The notes under the pieces were generated by a model, which was not told the DNA's origin, did not search any database, and worked only from the letters and a program-made list of their open reading frames with translations. 29,935 nucleotides of DNA from Pseudomonadota bacterium. Its GTDB lineage: Bacteria > Pseudomonadota > Gammaproteobacteria > Pseudomonadales > Pseudomonadaceae. This document shows positions 23,220-29,935 of this stretch, piece after piece. A program made the translations under genes and the position numbers. Every line of letters starts with the position of its first letter. Position 1 is the first letter of the stretch. The stretch spans positions 1 to 29,935 of the forward strand of contig JAEWGL010000145.1 of the NCBI GenBank assembly GCA_023388335.1, written 5' to 3'.

Positions 23220-23254
23220 GTTCTTGAGATCGAGCGCCGCTCGATCTCAAGAAC
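23220..23254. repeat. Perfect 17-base-arm palindrome in the mpg-proA divergent gap
   Basis: Arms 23220-23236 and 23238-23254 are exact inverted copies around one central C (arm begins GTTCTTGAGATCGAGC). Flanking GGGGTG and ACACCCC partly extend the stem. It lies between two divergent genes, so it is not a simple terminator. The sequence TTGAGATCGAGCGCCGC resembles a repeat I associate with P. putida genomes. The rest of the gap (23095-23371) holds the promoters. Confidence 0.85.
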
Positions 23255-23331
23255 ACCCCAGGATTCAAGCCCTGCACACCCCATCTTCGACCATCCGCCA
23301 GCCACCGCTGGGCGTATACCGGCGCGCCAGT

Positions 23332-23337
23332 TATAAT
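23332..23337 (+). promoter_or_regulatory. Likely -10 box for the proA operon
   Basis: TATAAT 34 bases before the proA ATG; the expected -35 position reads TGGGCG, a poor match. This is the only consensus-like promoter before the plus-strand run of seven genes. Confidence 0.5.
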
Positions 23338-23371
23338 CAGCCGATTTCCCCTTCGCCAAGACACCGAGCCC

Positions 23372-24643
23372 ATGACTGAGTCCGTTCTTGACTACATGAC
23401 CCGCCTGGGTCGCGCCGCCCGTGAGGCCTCGCGGGTGATCGGCCGCGCCAGCACCGCGCAGAAGAACCGCGCCCTGCTGGCCGCTGCCGATGCGCTGGAC
23501 GTCGCTCGCGATGAGCTGACCGCCGCCAACGAGCAGGACCTTGCCGCCGGCCGTGCCAATGGCCTGGACGCTGCGCTGCTCGATCGCCTGGCGCTGAGCC
23601 CGGCGCGCATCGACGGCATGATCCTCGGCCTGCGCCAGGTCGCCAGCCTGCCGGATCCGGTCGGCGCACTGCGCGACATGAGCTACCGCCCATCGGGCAT
23701 CCAGGTCGGCAAGATGCGCGTGCCGCTTGGCGTGATCGGGATCATCTACGAATCGCGGCCGAACGTGACCATCGACGCTGCCAGCCTGTGCCTGAAGTCA
23801 GGCAATGCGACCATCCTGCGTGGTGGCTCCGAGGCGATCCATTCCAACCGCGCCATCGCCACCTGCATCCAGCGCGGCCTCGCCGAGGCGGGCCTGCCCG
23901 CTGCCGTGGTGCAGGTGGTCGAGACCACCGACCGCGAAGCGGTGGGCGCGCTGATCAGCATGCCTGAGTTCGTCGACGTGATCGTGCCGCGCGGCGGCCG
24001 TGGGCTGATCGAGCGCATCAGCCGCGACGCGCGGGTGCCGGTGATCAAGCACCTGGACGGCATCTGCCATGTCTACGTGGCCGAGCATGCCGACCTGGAC
24101 AAGGCCTGGCGCATCGCCTTCAACGCCAAGACCTACCGCTACGGCATCTGCGGCGCCATGGAGACCCTGCTGGTCGACCAGCGCGTGGCCGCCGATTTCC
24201 TCCCGGAAATGGCCCGTCGCCTGCGCGACAAGGGTGTGGAGCTGCGCGGTTGCGAGCGCACCCAGGCGATCATCGAGGCGCTGCCGGCAAGCGAAGACGA
24301 CTGGCACACCGAATACCTGGCCGCCATCCTCTCGATCCGTGTGGTCGAGGGTCTGGACGCCGCCATCGAGCACATCAACCACTACGGTTCGCACCACACC
24401 GACTCGATCGTCACCGAGCATCAGGGCCTGGCCCGGCGCTTTTTGGCCGAAGTCGATTCGGCGTCGGTCATGCTCAACACCCCGACCTGCTTCGCCGATG
24501 GCTTCGAGTACGGTCTGGGAGCCGAGATCGGCATCTCCACCGACAAGCTGCACGCCCGTGGCCCGGTGGGCCTCGAAGGCCTGACCTGCGAGAAGTACAT
24601 AGTGATCGGCGACGGCCAGTTGCGCGGCCAGGAGTCCTGCTGA
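23372..24643 (+). CDS. proA: Gamma-glutamyl phosphate reductase
   Basis: A 423-residue cytoplasmic enzyme, second step of proline synthesis: it reduces gamma-glutamyl phosphate with NADPH to glutamate semialdehyde. Evident blocks are RVPLGVIGIIYESRPNVT, SGNATILRGGSEA, and the catalytic C260 in TYRYGICGAMETLL; the ending GPVGLEGLTCEKYIVIG is typical. Length matches the family. It begins the run leading to nadD without proB, which usually lies elsewhere in Pseudomonas, beside obg. The start ATG has no strong ribosome site, though ACACCGAG lies upstream. Confidence 0.97.
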   Translation: MTESVLDYMTRLGRAAREASRVIGRASTAQKNRALLAAADALDVARDELTAANEQDLAAGRANGLDAALLDRLALSPARIDGMILGLRQVASLPDPVGALRDMSYRPSGIQVGKMRVPLGVIGIIYESRPNVTIDAASLCLKSGNATILRGGSEAIHSNRAIATCIQRGLAEAGLPAAVVQVVETTDREAVGALISMPEFVDVIVPRGGRGLIERISRDARVPVIKHLDGICHVYVAEHADLDKAWRIAFNAKTYRYGICGAMETLLVDQRVAADFLPEMARRLRDKGVELRGCERTQAIIEALPASEDDWHTEYLAAILSIRVVEGLDAAIEHINHYGSHHTDSIVTEHQGLARRFLAEVDSASVMLNTPTCFADGFEYGLGAEIGISTDKLHARGPVGLEGLTCEKYIVIGDGQLRGQESC

Positions 24644-24644
24644 G

Positions 24645-25319
24645 TTGAGTCAGGCGACCACGCCCGTGCGCCGGGCTGTCCGGCGCGTCGGGGTCCTCGG
24701 TGGGACATTCGATCCGGTGCACATCGGCCACCTGCGCAGTGCGCTGGAAGTGGTCGAGTTCATGGCCCTGGACGAGCTGCGCCTGCTGCCCAACGCCCGG
24801 CCGCCGCACCGCGACACCCCGCAGGTGGCGGCGCAAGACCGCCTGGCGATGGTCGAGCGCGCAGTCGAGGAGGTGGATCGGCTGCGTGTCGATGCCCGCG
24901 AACTGGAGCGCGACAAGCCGTCCTACACCATCGATACCCTGGAGTCGATCCGCGCGGAACTCGCCGCCGACGACCAGTTGTTCATGGTGCTGGGCTGGGA
25001 TGCCTTCTGCGGACTGCCTGGCTGGCACCGCTGGGAAGAGCTGCTGCAACACTGTCACATCCTGGTGCTGCAACGCCCGGATGCCGATGTCGAACCACCA
25101 GACGAGCTGCGCAACCTGCTGGCGGCGCGCTCGGAGAGTGATCCCACGACCCTGCCGGGGCCCGCGGGGCACATTTCATTCGTCTGGCAGACACCGCTTG
25201 CGGTGTCGGCCACGCAGATCCGGCAGCTGCTGGCCAGCGGCAAGTCGGTGCGGTTTTTGGTGCCGGACGCAGTACTGGCCTATATCGATGCGCACGCCCT
25301 TTACCGTGCGCCGAACTGA
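24645..25319 (+). CDS. nadD: Nicotinate-nucleotide adenylyltransferase
   Basis: A 224-residue enzyme that joins nicotinate mononucleotide and ATP to form deamido-NAD. The nucleotidyltransferase motif GGTFDPVHIGHL with H26 and H29 is present, together with LGWDAFCGLPGWHRWEEL and the C-terminal VSATQIRQLL (SxTxxR). The start is a TTG at 24645, one base after the proA stop, with GGAG ten bases before; a GTG at 24666 is possible since residues before RRVGVLGG are not conserved. Transcribed with proA. Confidence 0.93.
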   Translation: MSQATTPVRRAVRRVGVLGGTFDPVHIGHLRSALEVVEFMALDELRLLPNARPPHRDTPQVAAQDRLAMVERAVEEVDRLRVDARELERDKPSYTIDTLESIRAELAADDQLFMVLGWDAFCGLPGWHRWEELLQHCHILVLQRPDADVEPPDELRNLLAARSESDPTTLPGPAGHISFVWQTPLAVSATQIRQLLASGKSVRFLVPDAVLAYIDAHALYRAPN

Positions 25320-25320
25320 A

Positions 25321-25336
25321 GGCGCCGCACGGCGCC
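25321..25336 (+). promoter_or_regulatory. Intercistronic hairpin between nadD and rsfS
   Basis: GGCGCCG and CGGCGCC form a perfect 7-base GC stem with a CA loop, directly after the nadD stop. No U-run follows. It may slow or partly end transcription or stabilise the nadD message. Confidence 0.5.
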
Positions 25337-25364
25337 TCATCCAAACGAGTTGAACGAGTTTTTT

Positions 25365-25784
25365 ATGACCAAGCAGAAAATCAACGGCGAAGAACTGGTC
25401 GAGCTGACCAAGGCAGCACTGGAAGACGTCAAGGCCCAGGACGTCCAGGTCATCGATGTGCGCGACAAGCACAGCCTGACCGACTACATGATCATTGCCA
25501 CCGGTACCTCCAACCGCCAGATCAGCGCCATGCTGGAAAAGGTCCGTGAGCAGGTCAAGGCCAAGGGCGTGCAGCCTCTGGGCGAAGAAGGCAAGGGCGA
25601 CAGCGACTGGGTCCTGCTGGACCTGAACGACGTCATCGTGCACATGATGACCGCCGCCGCGCGCCAGTTCTACGACCTGGAGCGCCTGTGGCTGGGTGCC
25701 GAGCAGAGCCGTGCCGCCGATGGCAAGCACCACAGCCCTGATCACGCCCACAGCTACTCCGATAACCTGAAGGACCGGGAATAA
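25365..25784 (+). CDS. rsfS: Ribosomal silencing factor RsfS
   Basis: A 139-residue protein of the RsfS/Iojap family. It binds protein uL14 of the large subunit and blocks joining of the small subunit when nutrients are low. Conserved blocks: DVQVIDVRDKHSLTDYMIIATGTSNRQI and WVLLDLNDVIVHMM, followed by YDLERLW. The His-rich tail (HHSPDHAHSY) is an extension. ATG at 25365 is favoured over a TTG at 25350 because the family begins there (MTKQKINGEEL); GAACGAG upstream is a weak ribosome site. Its neighbours nadD and rlmH are common partners. Confidence 0.94.
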   Translation: MTKQKINGEELVELTKAALEDVKAQDVQVIDVRDKHSLTDYMIIATGTSNRQISAMLEKVREQVKAKGVQPLGEEGKGDSDWVLLDLNDVIVHMMTAAARQFYDLERLWLGAEQSRAADGKHHSPDHAHSYSDNLKDRE

Positions 25785-25793
25785 GGAAGCGCT

Positions 25794-26261
25794 GTGCGTC
25801 TGCGTCTGATCGCGGTCGGCTCGCGCATGCCTCGCTGGGTCGAGGACGGCTGGCATGAATATGCCAAGCGTCTGCCCCCGGAGTTGGCGCTCGAGCTGGT
25901 GGAAATCCCGCTGAACACCCGTGGCAAGAACGCCGATGTCGCTCGCCTGATTCGTCAGGAGGGCGAGGCGATGCTGAGCAAGGTGCAGCCTGGGGAGCGG
26001 ATCGTCACCCTGGAGGTCCACGGCAAGCCGTGGAGCACCGAGCAGTTGGCGGTCGAGCTGGATCGTTGGCGGCTGGACGCGCGTACCGTCAACTTCATGG
26101 TCGGTGGCCCGGAAGGGCTGGCGCCGGAAGTCTGCGCGCGCAGCGAGCAGCGCTGGTCGCTGTCACCGCTGACACTGCCGCACCCGTTGGTAAGGATACT
26201 CATCGGCGAGCAGCTGTACCGTGCCTGGACGGTGTTGTCCGGGCATCCCTACCATAAATGA
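25794..26261 (+). CDS. rlmH: 23S rRNA pseudouridine-1915 N3-methyltransferase
   Basis: A 155-residue SPOUT-type methyltransferase, which methylates pseudouridine 1915 in helix 69 of 23S rRNA using S-adenosylmethionine. MRLRLIAVGSRMPRWV at the start, NFMVGGPEGLAPEV (the trefoil-knot cofactor loop) and SLSPLTLPHPLVRILIGEQLYRAW are diagnostic. The start is GTG at 25794 with GGAAG upstream, nine bases after rsfS. Confidence 0.96.
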   Translation: MRLRLIAVGSRMPRWVEDGWHEYAKRLPPELALELVEIPLNTRGKNADVARLIRQEGEAMLSKVQPGERIVTLEVHGKPWSTEQLAVELDRWRLDARTVNFMVGGPEGLAPEVCARSEQRWSLSPLTLPHPLVRILIGEQLYRAWTVLSGHPYHK

Positions 26262-26277
26262 GCCTGTAAGCCTTTTC

Positions 26278-28167
26278 ATGACGCAGCCGATTCGTCTCAA
26301 GGACCACGAGAAAGACGCCCGTCTGGTGCGTAATCGTGTCGTGGTCGGTGCTGTGGCGGTCATGCTGCTGATCTGCGTGCTCATTGCGCGCCTGTACTAC
26401 CTGCAGGTGATCCAGTACGACTATCACTCGACGCTGTCGGAGAACAACCGGGTGCATGTGCAGCCGATCCCGCCGACCCGCGGGCTGATCTTCGACCGCA
26501 ATGGCGTCATCATCGCCGACAACCGGCCCAGCTTCAGCCTGACCATGACCCGCGAGCGCTCCGGCGACTGGCAGCAGGTACTGGACGCGATCGTCGAGGT
26601 GCTGCAGTTGAGCGCCGATGACCGTGCGCTGTTCGAAAAGCGCATGCGCCAGGGACGCCGGCCGTTCGAGCCCGTGCCGATCCTGTTCGAGCTGACCGAA
26701 GAGCAGATCGCCCGGATCGCGGTGAACCAGTTCCGCCTGCCCGGCGTGGAAGTTGCGGCCCAGCTGGTGCGGCACTATCCGCAAGGGGCGCATTTCGCCC
26801 ACTCGGTCGGCTATGTCGGACGAATCAACGAGAAGGAGCTCAAGACTCTCGATCCGGTCAACTACAGCGGCACTCACCACATCGGCAAGACCGGCATCGA
26901 ACGCTTCTACGAAGCCCAGTTGCATGGCCAGGTCGGTTACGAGGAAGTCGAGACCAACGCCCGCGGCCGGGTGCTGCGGGTGCTCAAGCGCACCGACCCG
27001 ATCCCTGGCAAGGACATTGTCCTGAGTCTCGACATCAAGCTGCAGGAAGCCGCCGAAGCGGCCCTGGCTGGCCGCCGCGGCGCGATCGTGGCGCTCGATC
27101 CGCGCAGCGGTGAGGTGCTGGCAATGGTCAGCCAGCCGAGCTTCGACCCCAACCTGTTCGTCACGGGCATCAGTTTCAAGGCCTACGCCGACCTGCGCGA
27201 TTCCATTGACCGGCCGCTGTTCAACCGCGTGCTGCGTGGGCTGTATCCGCCGGGCTCGACCATCAAGCCGGCGGTGGCCATTGCCGGCCTGGACAGCGGC
27301 GTGGTGACCGCCAGCAGCCGGGTCTTCGACCCTGGCTATTACCAATTGCCCAACTATGACCACAAGTACCGCAACTGGAACCGCAGCGGTGACGGCTGGG
27401 TCGACCTCGACACGGCGATCATGCGGTCCAACGACACCTATTTCTACGACCTGGCGCACAAGATGGGCATCGATCGCCTGTCCACCTACATGAACCGCTT
27501 CGGCATCGGCCAGAGGGTCTCGCTCGACATGTTCGAGGAATCCTCCGGGCTGATGCCCACGCGCGAGTGGAAGCGTGCCACCCGCCGCCAGGCCTGGTTC
27601 CCGGGCGAGACGCTGATCCTCGGCATCGGCCAGGGCTACATGCAGGCAACGCCGCTGCAGCTGGCCCAGGCTACGGCGCTGATCGCCAGCAAGGGCAAGT
27701 GGAATCGCCCGCACCTGGCCAAGACCATCGAGGGCCAGCCGCCGGTGGACGAAAACCCCCTGGAAGACATCGTTCTGCGTGACAAGTCCGACTGGGCCAA
27801 GGTCACCCACGGCATGGAGCAAGTGATGCATGGTGCACGGGGCACGGCGCGCAAGGCCTCGCTCGGGGCGCCGTACCGTATTGCCGGCAAGAGCGGCACC
27901 GCCCAGGTGGTAGCGATCAAGCAGGGCGAGAAGTACGACCGCAACAAGCTCCAGGAGCGCCACCGCGACCATGCCTTGTTCGTCGGCTTCGCCCCGTCCG
28001 ATGATCCCAGGATTGTCGTCTCGGTGATGGTCGAGAACGGCGAGTCTGGCTCGGGCGTCGCCGCGCCGGTGGTGCGCCAGGTGATGGACGCCTGGCTGCT
28101 CGACGAAAACGGCAGGCCCAAGGCTGGGTTATTTCCTTCAACCGTCGCTCAGGAAACGGCCCCGTGA
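26278..28167 (+). CDS. mrdA: Penicillin-binding protein 2 (elongation transpeptidase)
   Basis: A 629-residue class B penicillin-binding protein anchored by one N-terminal helix (residues 20-40). It crosslinks peptidoglycan during rod elongation, together with RodA. The transpeptidase has all motifs: S327-T-I-K330 (YPPGSTIKPAVA), S384-N-D (MRSNDTYFYD) and K538-S-G-T541 (AGKSGTAQ). The pedestal dimerisation region includes RGLIFDRNGVIIADN. ATG at 26278 is 16 bases after rlmH and family-conserved. Its stop overlaps the rodA GTG. Confidence 0.97.
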   Translation: MTQPIRLKDHEKDARLVRNRVVVGAVAVMLLICVLIARLYYLQVIQYDYHSTLSENNRVHVQPIPPTRGLIFDRNGVIIADNRPSFSLTMTRERSGDWQQVLDAIVEVLQLSADDRALFEKRMRQGRRPFEPVPILFELTEEQIARIAVNQFRLPGVEVAAQLVRHYPQGAHFAHSVGYVGRINEKELKTLDPVNYSGTHHIGKTGIERFYEAQLHGQVGYEEVETNARGRVLRVLKRTDPIPGKDIVLSLDIKLQEAAEAALAGRRGAIVALDPRSGEVLAMVSQPSFDPNLFVTGISFKAYADLRDSIDRPLFNRVLRGLYPPGSTIKPAVAIAGLDSGVVTASSRVFDPGYYQLPNYDHKYRNWNRSGDGWVDLDTAIMRSNDTYFYDLAHKMGIDRLSTYMNRFGIGQRVSLDMFEESSGLMPTREWKRATRRQAWFPGETLILGIGQGYMQATPLQLAQATALIASKGKWNRPHLAKTIEGQPPVDENPLEDIVLRDKSDWAKVTHGMEQVMHGARGTARKASLGAPYRIAGKSGTAQVVAIKQGEKYDRNKLQERHRDHALFVGFAPSDDPRIVVSVMVENGESGSGVAAPVVRQVMDAWLLDENGRPKAGLFPSTVAQETAP

Positions 28168-29309
28168 AGAGTAATTTCGATCGCATGCTCTCCAGCGAGG
28201 ACGTGATGCGTCGACGCGCCAGCTTCCTGCAGCGCATCCACGTTGACGGTCCCTTGCTGATCCTCCTGCTGGCCCTGGCCGCCGGCAGTCTGTTCGTGCT
28301 CTATTCGGCCAGTGGCAAGAACTGGGACCTGCTGCTCAAACAGGCCAGCTCCTTCGGCCTGGGCCTGGTGTCGATGTTCGTCATCGCCCAGCTGGAGCCG
28401 CGCTTCATGGCGCGCTGGGTACCTCTGGCCTATCTCTTCGGGGTCGTCCTGCTGATCGTGGTGGACGTCATGGGCCACAACGCCATGGGTGCCACGCGCT
28501 GGATCAACATCCCCGGGGTGATCCGCTTTCAGCCCTCGGAATTCATGAAGATCATCATGCCGGCGACCATCGCCTGGTATTTGTCCAAGCGCACCCTGCC
28601 GCCACATCTCCAGCACGTGATGATCAGCCTGGTGCTGATCGGCATTCCCTTCATCCTCATCGTCCGCCAGCCGGACCTGGGGACCGCGCTGCTGATCCTG
28701 GCTTCCGGTGCCTTCGTGCTGTTCATGGGTGGCCTGCGCTGGCGCTGGATCCTCAGCGTACTGGCAGCCGCGGTGCCGGTGGCGATCGCCATGTGGTTCT
28801 TCGTCATGCACGACTATCAGAAGCAACGCGTGCTGACCTTCCTGGACCCGGAGAGCGATCCGCTGGGTACCGGCTGGAACATCATCCAGTCCAAGGCGGC
28901 CATTGGTTCCGGCGGTGTGTTCGGCAAGGGCTGGCTGCTCGGCACCCAGTCGCACCTGGACTTCCTGCCGGAGAGCCACACCGACTTCATCATCGCCGTG
29001 CTCGGCGAGGAATTCGGCCTGGTCGGCATCTGCGCCTTGCTGCTGTTGTACCTGCTGCTGATCGGTCGCGGCCTGGTGATCACGGCCCAGGCCCAGACCC
29101 TGTTCGGCAAGCTGCTGGCCGGCAGCCTGACCATGACCTTCTTTGTATACGTGTTCGTCAATATCGGGATGGTCAGCGGTCTGTTGCCCGTGGTGGGTGT
29201 GCCGCTGCCCTTTATCAGCTATGGCGGAACTTCGTTGGTGACGCTGCTGTCAGCGTTTGGCGTTCTGATGTCGATCCATACACACCGCAAGTGGATCGCG
29301 CAGGTTTGA
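28164..29309 (+). CDS. rodA: Rod-shape SEDS peptidoglycan glycosyltransferase RodA
   Basis: A 381-residue polytopic SEDS protein with about ten membrane helices that polymerises lipid II glycan strands in the elongasome. Conserved parts: RWINIPGVIRFQPSEFMKI, RQPDLGTALLI, the long periplasmic loop VLTFLDPESDPLGTGWNIIQSKAAIGSGG, LPESHTDFIIAVLGEEFG and PLPFISYGGTSLV. It begins with a GTG overlapping the mrdA stop (GTGA), consistent with the two working as a complex in fixed ratio. Confidence 0.97.
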   Translation: MKSNFDRMLSSEDVMRRRASFLQRIHVDGPLLILLLALAAGSLFVLYSASGKNWDLLLKQASSFGLGLVSMFVIAQLEPRFMARWVPLAYLFGVVLLIVVDVMGHNAMGATRWINIPGVIRFQPSEFMKIIMPATIAWYLSKRTLPPHLQHVMISLVLIGIPFILIVRQPDLGTALLILASGAFVLFMGGLRWRWILSVLAAAVPVAIAMWFFVMHDYQKQRVLTFLDPESDPLGTGWNIIQSKAAIGSGGVFGKGWLLGTQSHLDFLPESHTDFIIAVLGEEFGLVGICALLLLYLLLIGRGLVITAQAQTLFGKLLAGSLTMTFFVYVFVNIGMVSGLLPVVGVPLPFISYGGTSLVTLLSAFGVLMSIHTHRKWIAQV

Positions 29310-29326
29310 ATAAGGTGAAGAATTTC

Positions 29327-29935
29327 ATGCAAGCAGTGCGTGGCTGGGCTGCCCGTTGTGTACCGTGGATCGGTGCGATGGGCTTGTTCGGCGCTGTCCA
29401 GCAGGCCCATGCCGGCGACTATGACGGCTCGCCCCAGGTGGCTGAATTCGTCGGCGAGATGACCCGCGACTACGGGTTTGCCGGCGAGCAGCTGATGGGC
29501 GTGTTCGGCGAGGTGCAGCGCAAGCAGTCGATCCTCGACGCGATCTCGCGCCCGGCCGAGCGGGTCAAACCGTGGAAGGACTATCGCCCGATGTTCCTCA
29601 CCGACGCGCGCATTGCCCGCGGCGTCGACTTCTGGCGCCAGCACGAGCAAACCCTGGCGCGTGCCGAGCAGGAATACGGCGTGCCAGCCCAGGTGATCGT
29701 GGCGATCATCGGCGTCGAGACATTCTTTGGCCGCAATACCGGCAACTTCCGGGTCATCGACGCGCTGTCCACCCTGGGCTTCGATTACCCGCCGCGTGCC
29801 GAGTTCTTCCGCAAGGAACTGCGCGAGTTCCTCCTTCTGGCCCGCGAGGAACAGCTCGACCCGCTGACCCTCAAGGGCTCCTATGCCGGCGCCATGGGCC
29901 TGCCGCAGTTCATGCCGAGCAGCTTCCGCGCCTAT
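29327..29935 (+). CDS. mltB: MltB/SltB1-type lytic murein transglycosylase, partial (5' part)
   Basis: 203 residues from the N-terminus are visible; the rest lies beyond the window. It cleaves murein glycan to 1,6-anhydro-muropeptides. A signal peptide ends near QQAHA-GDYDG (cut after residue 29). The cysteine at 11 does not sit in a lipobox, so a soluble periplasmic form, as in P. aeruginosa SltB1 in the same gene position, is more likely than a lipoprotein. The catalytic glutamate E131 lies in IIGVETFFGRNTG; FDYPPRAEFF and YAGAMGLPQFMPSSFRAY also match. ATG at 29327 has AAGGTG upstream; GTG at 29315 in frame is an alternative. Confidence 0.95.
   Translation, partial: MQAVRGWAARCVPWIGAMGLFGAVQQAHAGDYDGSPQVAEFVGEMTRDYGFAGEQLMGVFGEVQRKQSILDAISRPAERVKPWKDYRPMFLTDARIARGVDFWRQHEQTLARAEQEYGVPAQVIVAIIGVETFFGRNTGNFRVIDALSTLGFDYPPRAEFFRKELREFLLLAREEQLDPLTLKGSYAGAMGLPQFMPSSFRAY

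Noticed and set aside
26200..27972. 590-residue minus-strand open frame opposite mrdA
   Set aside because: Antisense shadow; PBP2 motifs on the plus strand are complete.

Overview
The window is a piece of a GC-rich gammaproteobacterial chromosome, almost certainly Pseudomonas, most likely the P. putida group. The reasons are the gene content and order (ppa, the ethanolamine operon eutCB-eat-exaC with its sigma-54 regulator, mpl-ubiX, lrgAB, proA-nadD-rsfS-rlmH-mrdA-rodA-mltB), the DUF6124/DUF3077 pair, and REP-type palindromes of the P. putida kind. From memory, the order from ppa to the MltB/SltB1 gene matches the PA4031 to PA4001 stretch of P. aeruginosa PAO1. No tRNA, rRNA, CRISPR array or insertion sequence was seen.

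Layout. (1) 1-3010 is accessory: a small DUF3077/DUF6124 pair on the minus strand with a repeat-rich leader, a YhcG/DUF1016 PD-(D/E)xK nuclease gene whose 5' end looks frameshifted, and a minus-strand HTH/S24 repressor-like gene that lacks the peptidase residues. (2) 3170-6010 is housekeeping on the minus strand: ppa with a clear terminator, dedA-mtfA, and a GNAT acetyltransferase. (3) 6119-13830 is a compact ethanolamine module: exaC, eat, eutB and eutC on the minus strand, read from a well-formed sigma-54 promoter, with the divergent regulator eatR. The exaC-eat gap holds two tandem copies of a large palindromic repeat, and eatR carries a REP-like insertion in frame between its ATPase and DNA-binding domains. 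(4) 13894-16153 is mpl-ubiX-lipoprotein, with overlapping genes. (5) 16295-19237 holds three minus-strand genes: an NAD(P)-binding protein, a lipoprotein joining MORN repeats to a C13/caspase-like peptidase, and a MaoC hydratase. (6) 19396-21071 is lrgA-lrgB and a Lon-N-domain protein. (7) 21081-23094 on the minus strand is a DedA-PAP2 fusion and a 3-methyladenine DNA glycosylase. (8) 23372 to the end is proA-nadD-rsfS-rlmH-mrdA-rodA-mltB on the plus strand: proline and NAD synthesis, ribosome factors and the elongation peptidoglycan machine.

How the genes work together. Eat imports ethanolamine, EutBC splits it with adenosylcobalamin into acetaldehyde and ammonia, and ExaC oxidises acetaldehyde to acetate. 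EatR with sigma-54 should switch this on. Cell-envelope work recurs across the window: Mpl recycles murein peptide, PBP2/RodA/MltB build and trim the wall, the DedA proteins (one fused to a lipid phosphatase) probably move or recycle lipid carriers, and LrgAB affects murein turnover. The most unusual items are the MORN-C13 lipoprotein, the DedA-PAP2 fusion, the in-frame REP in eatR, the frameshifted nuclease and the S24 protein without catalytic residues.
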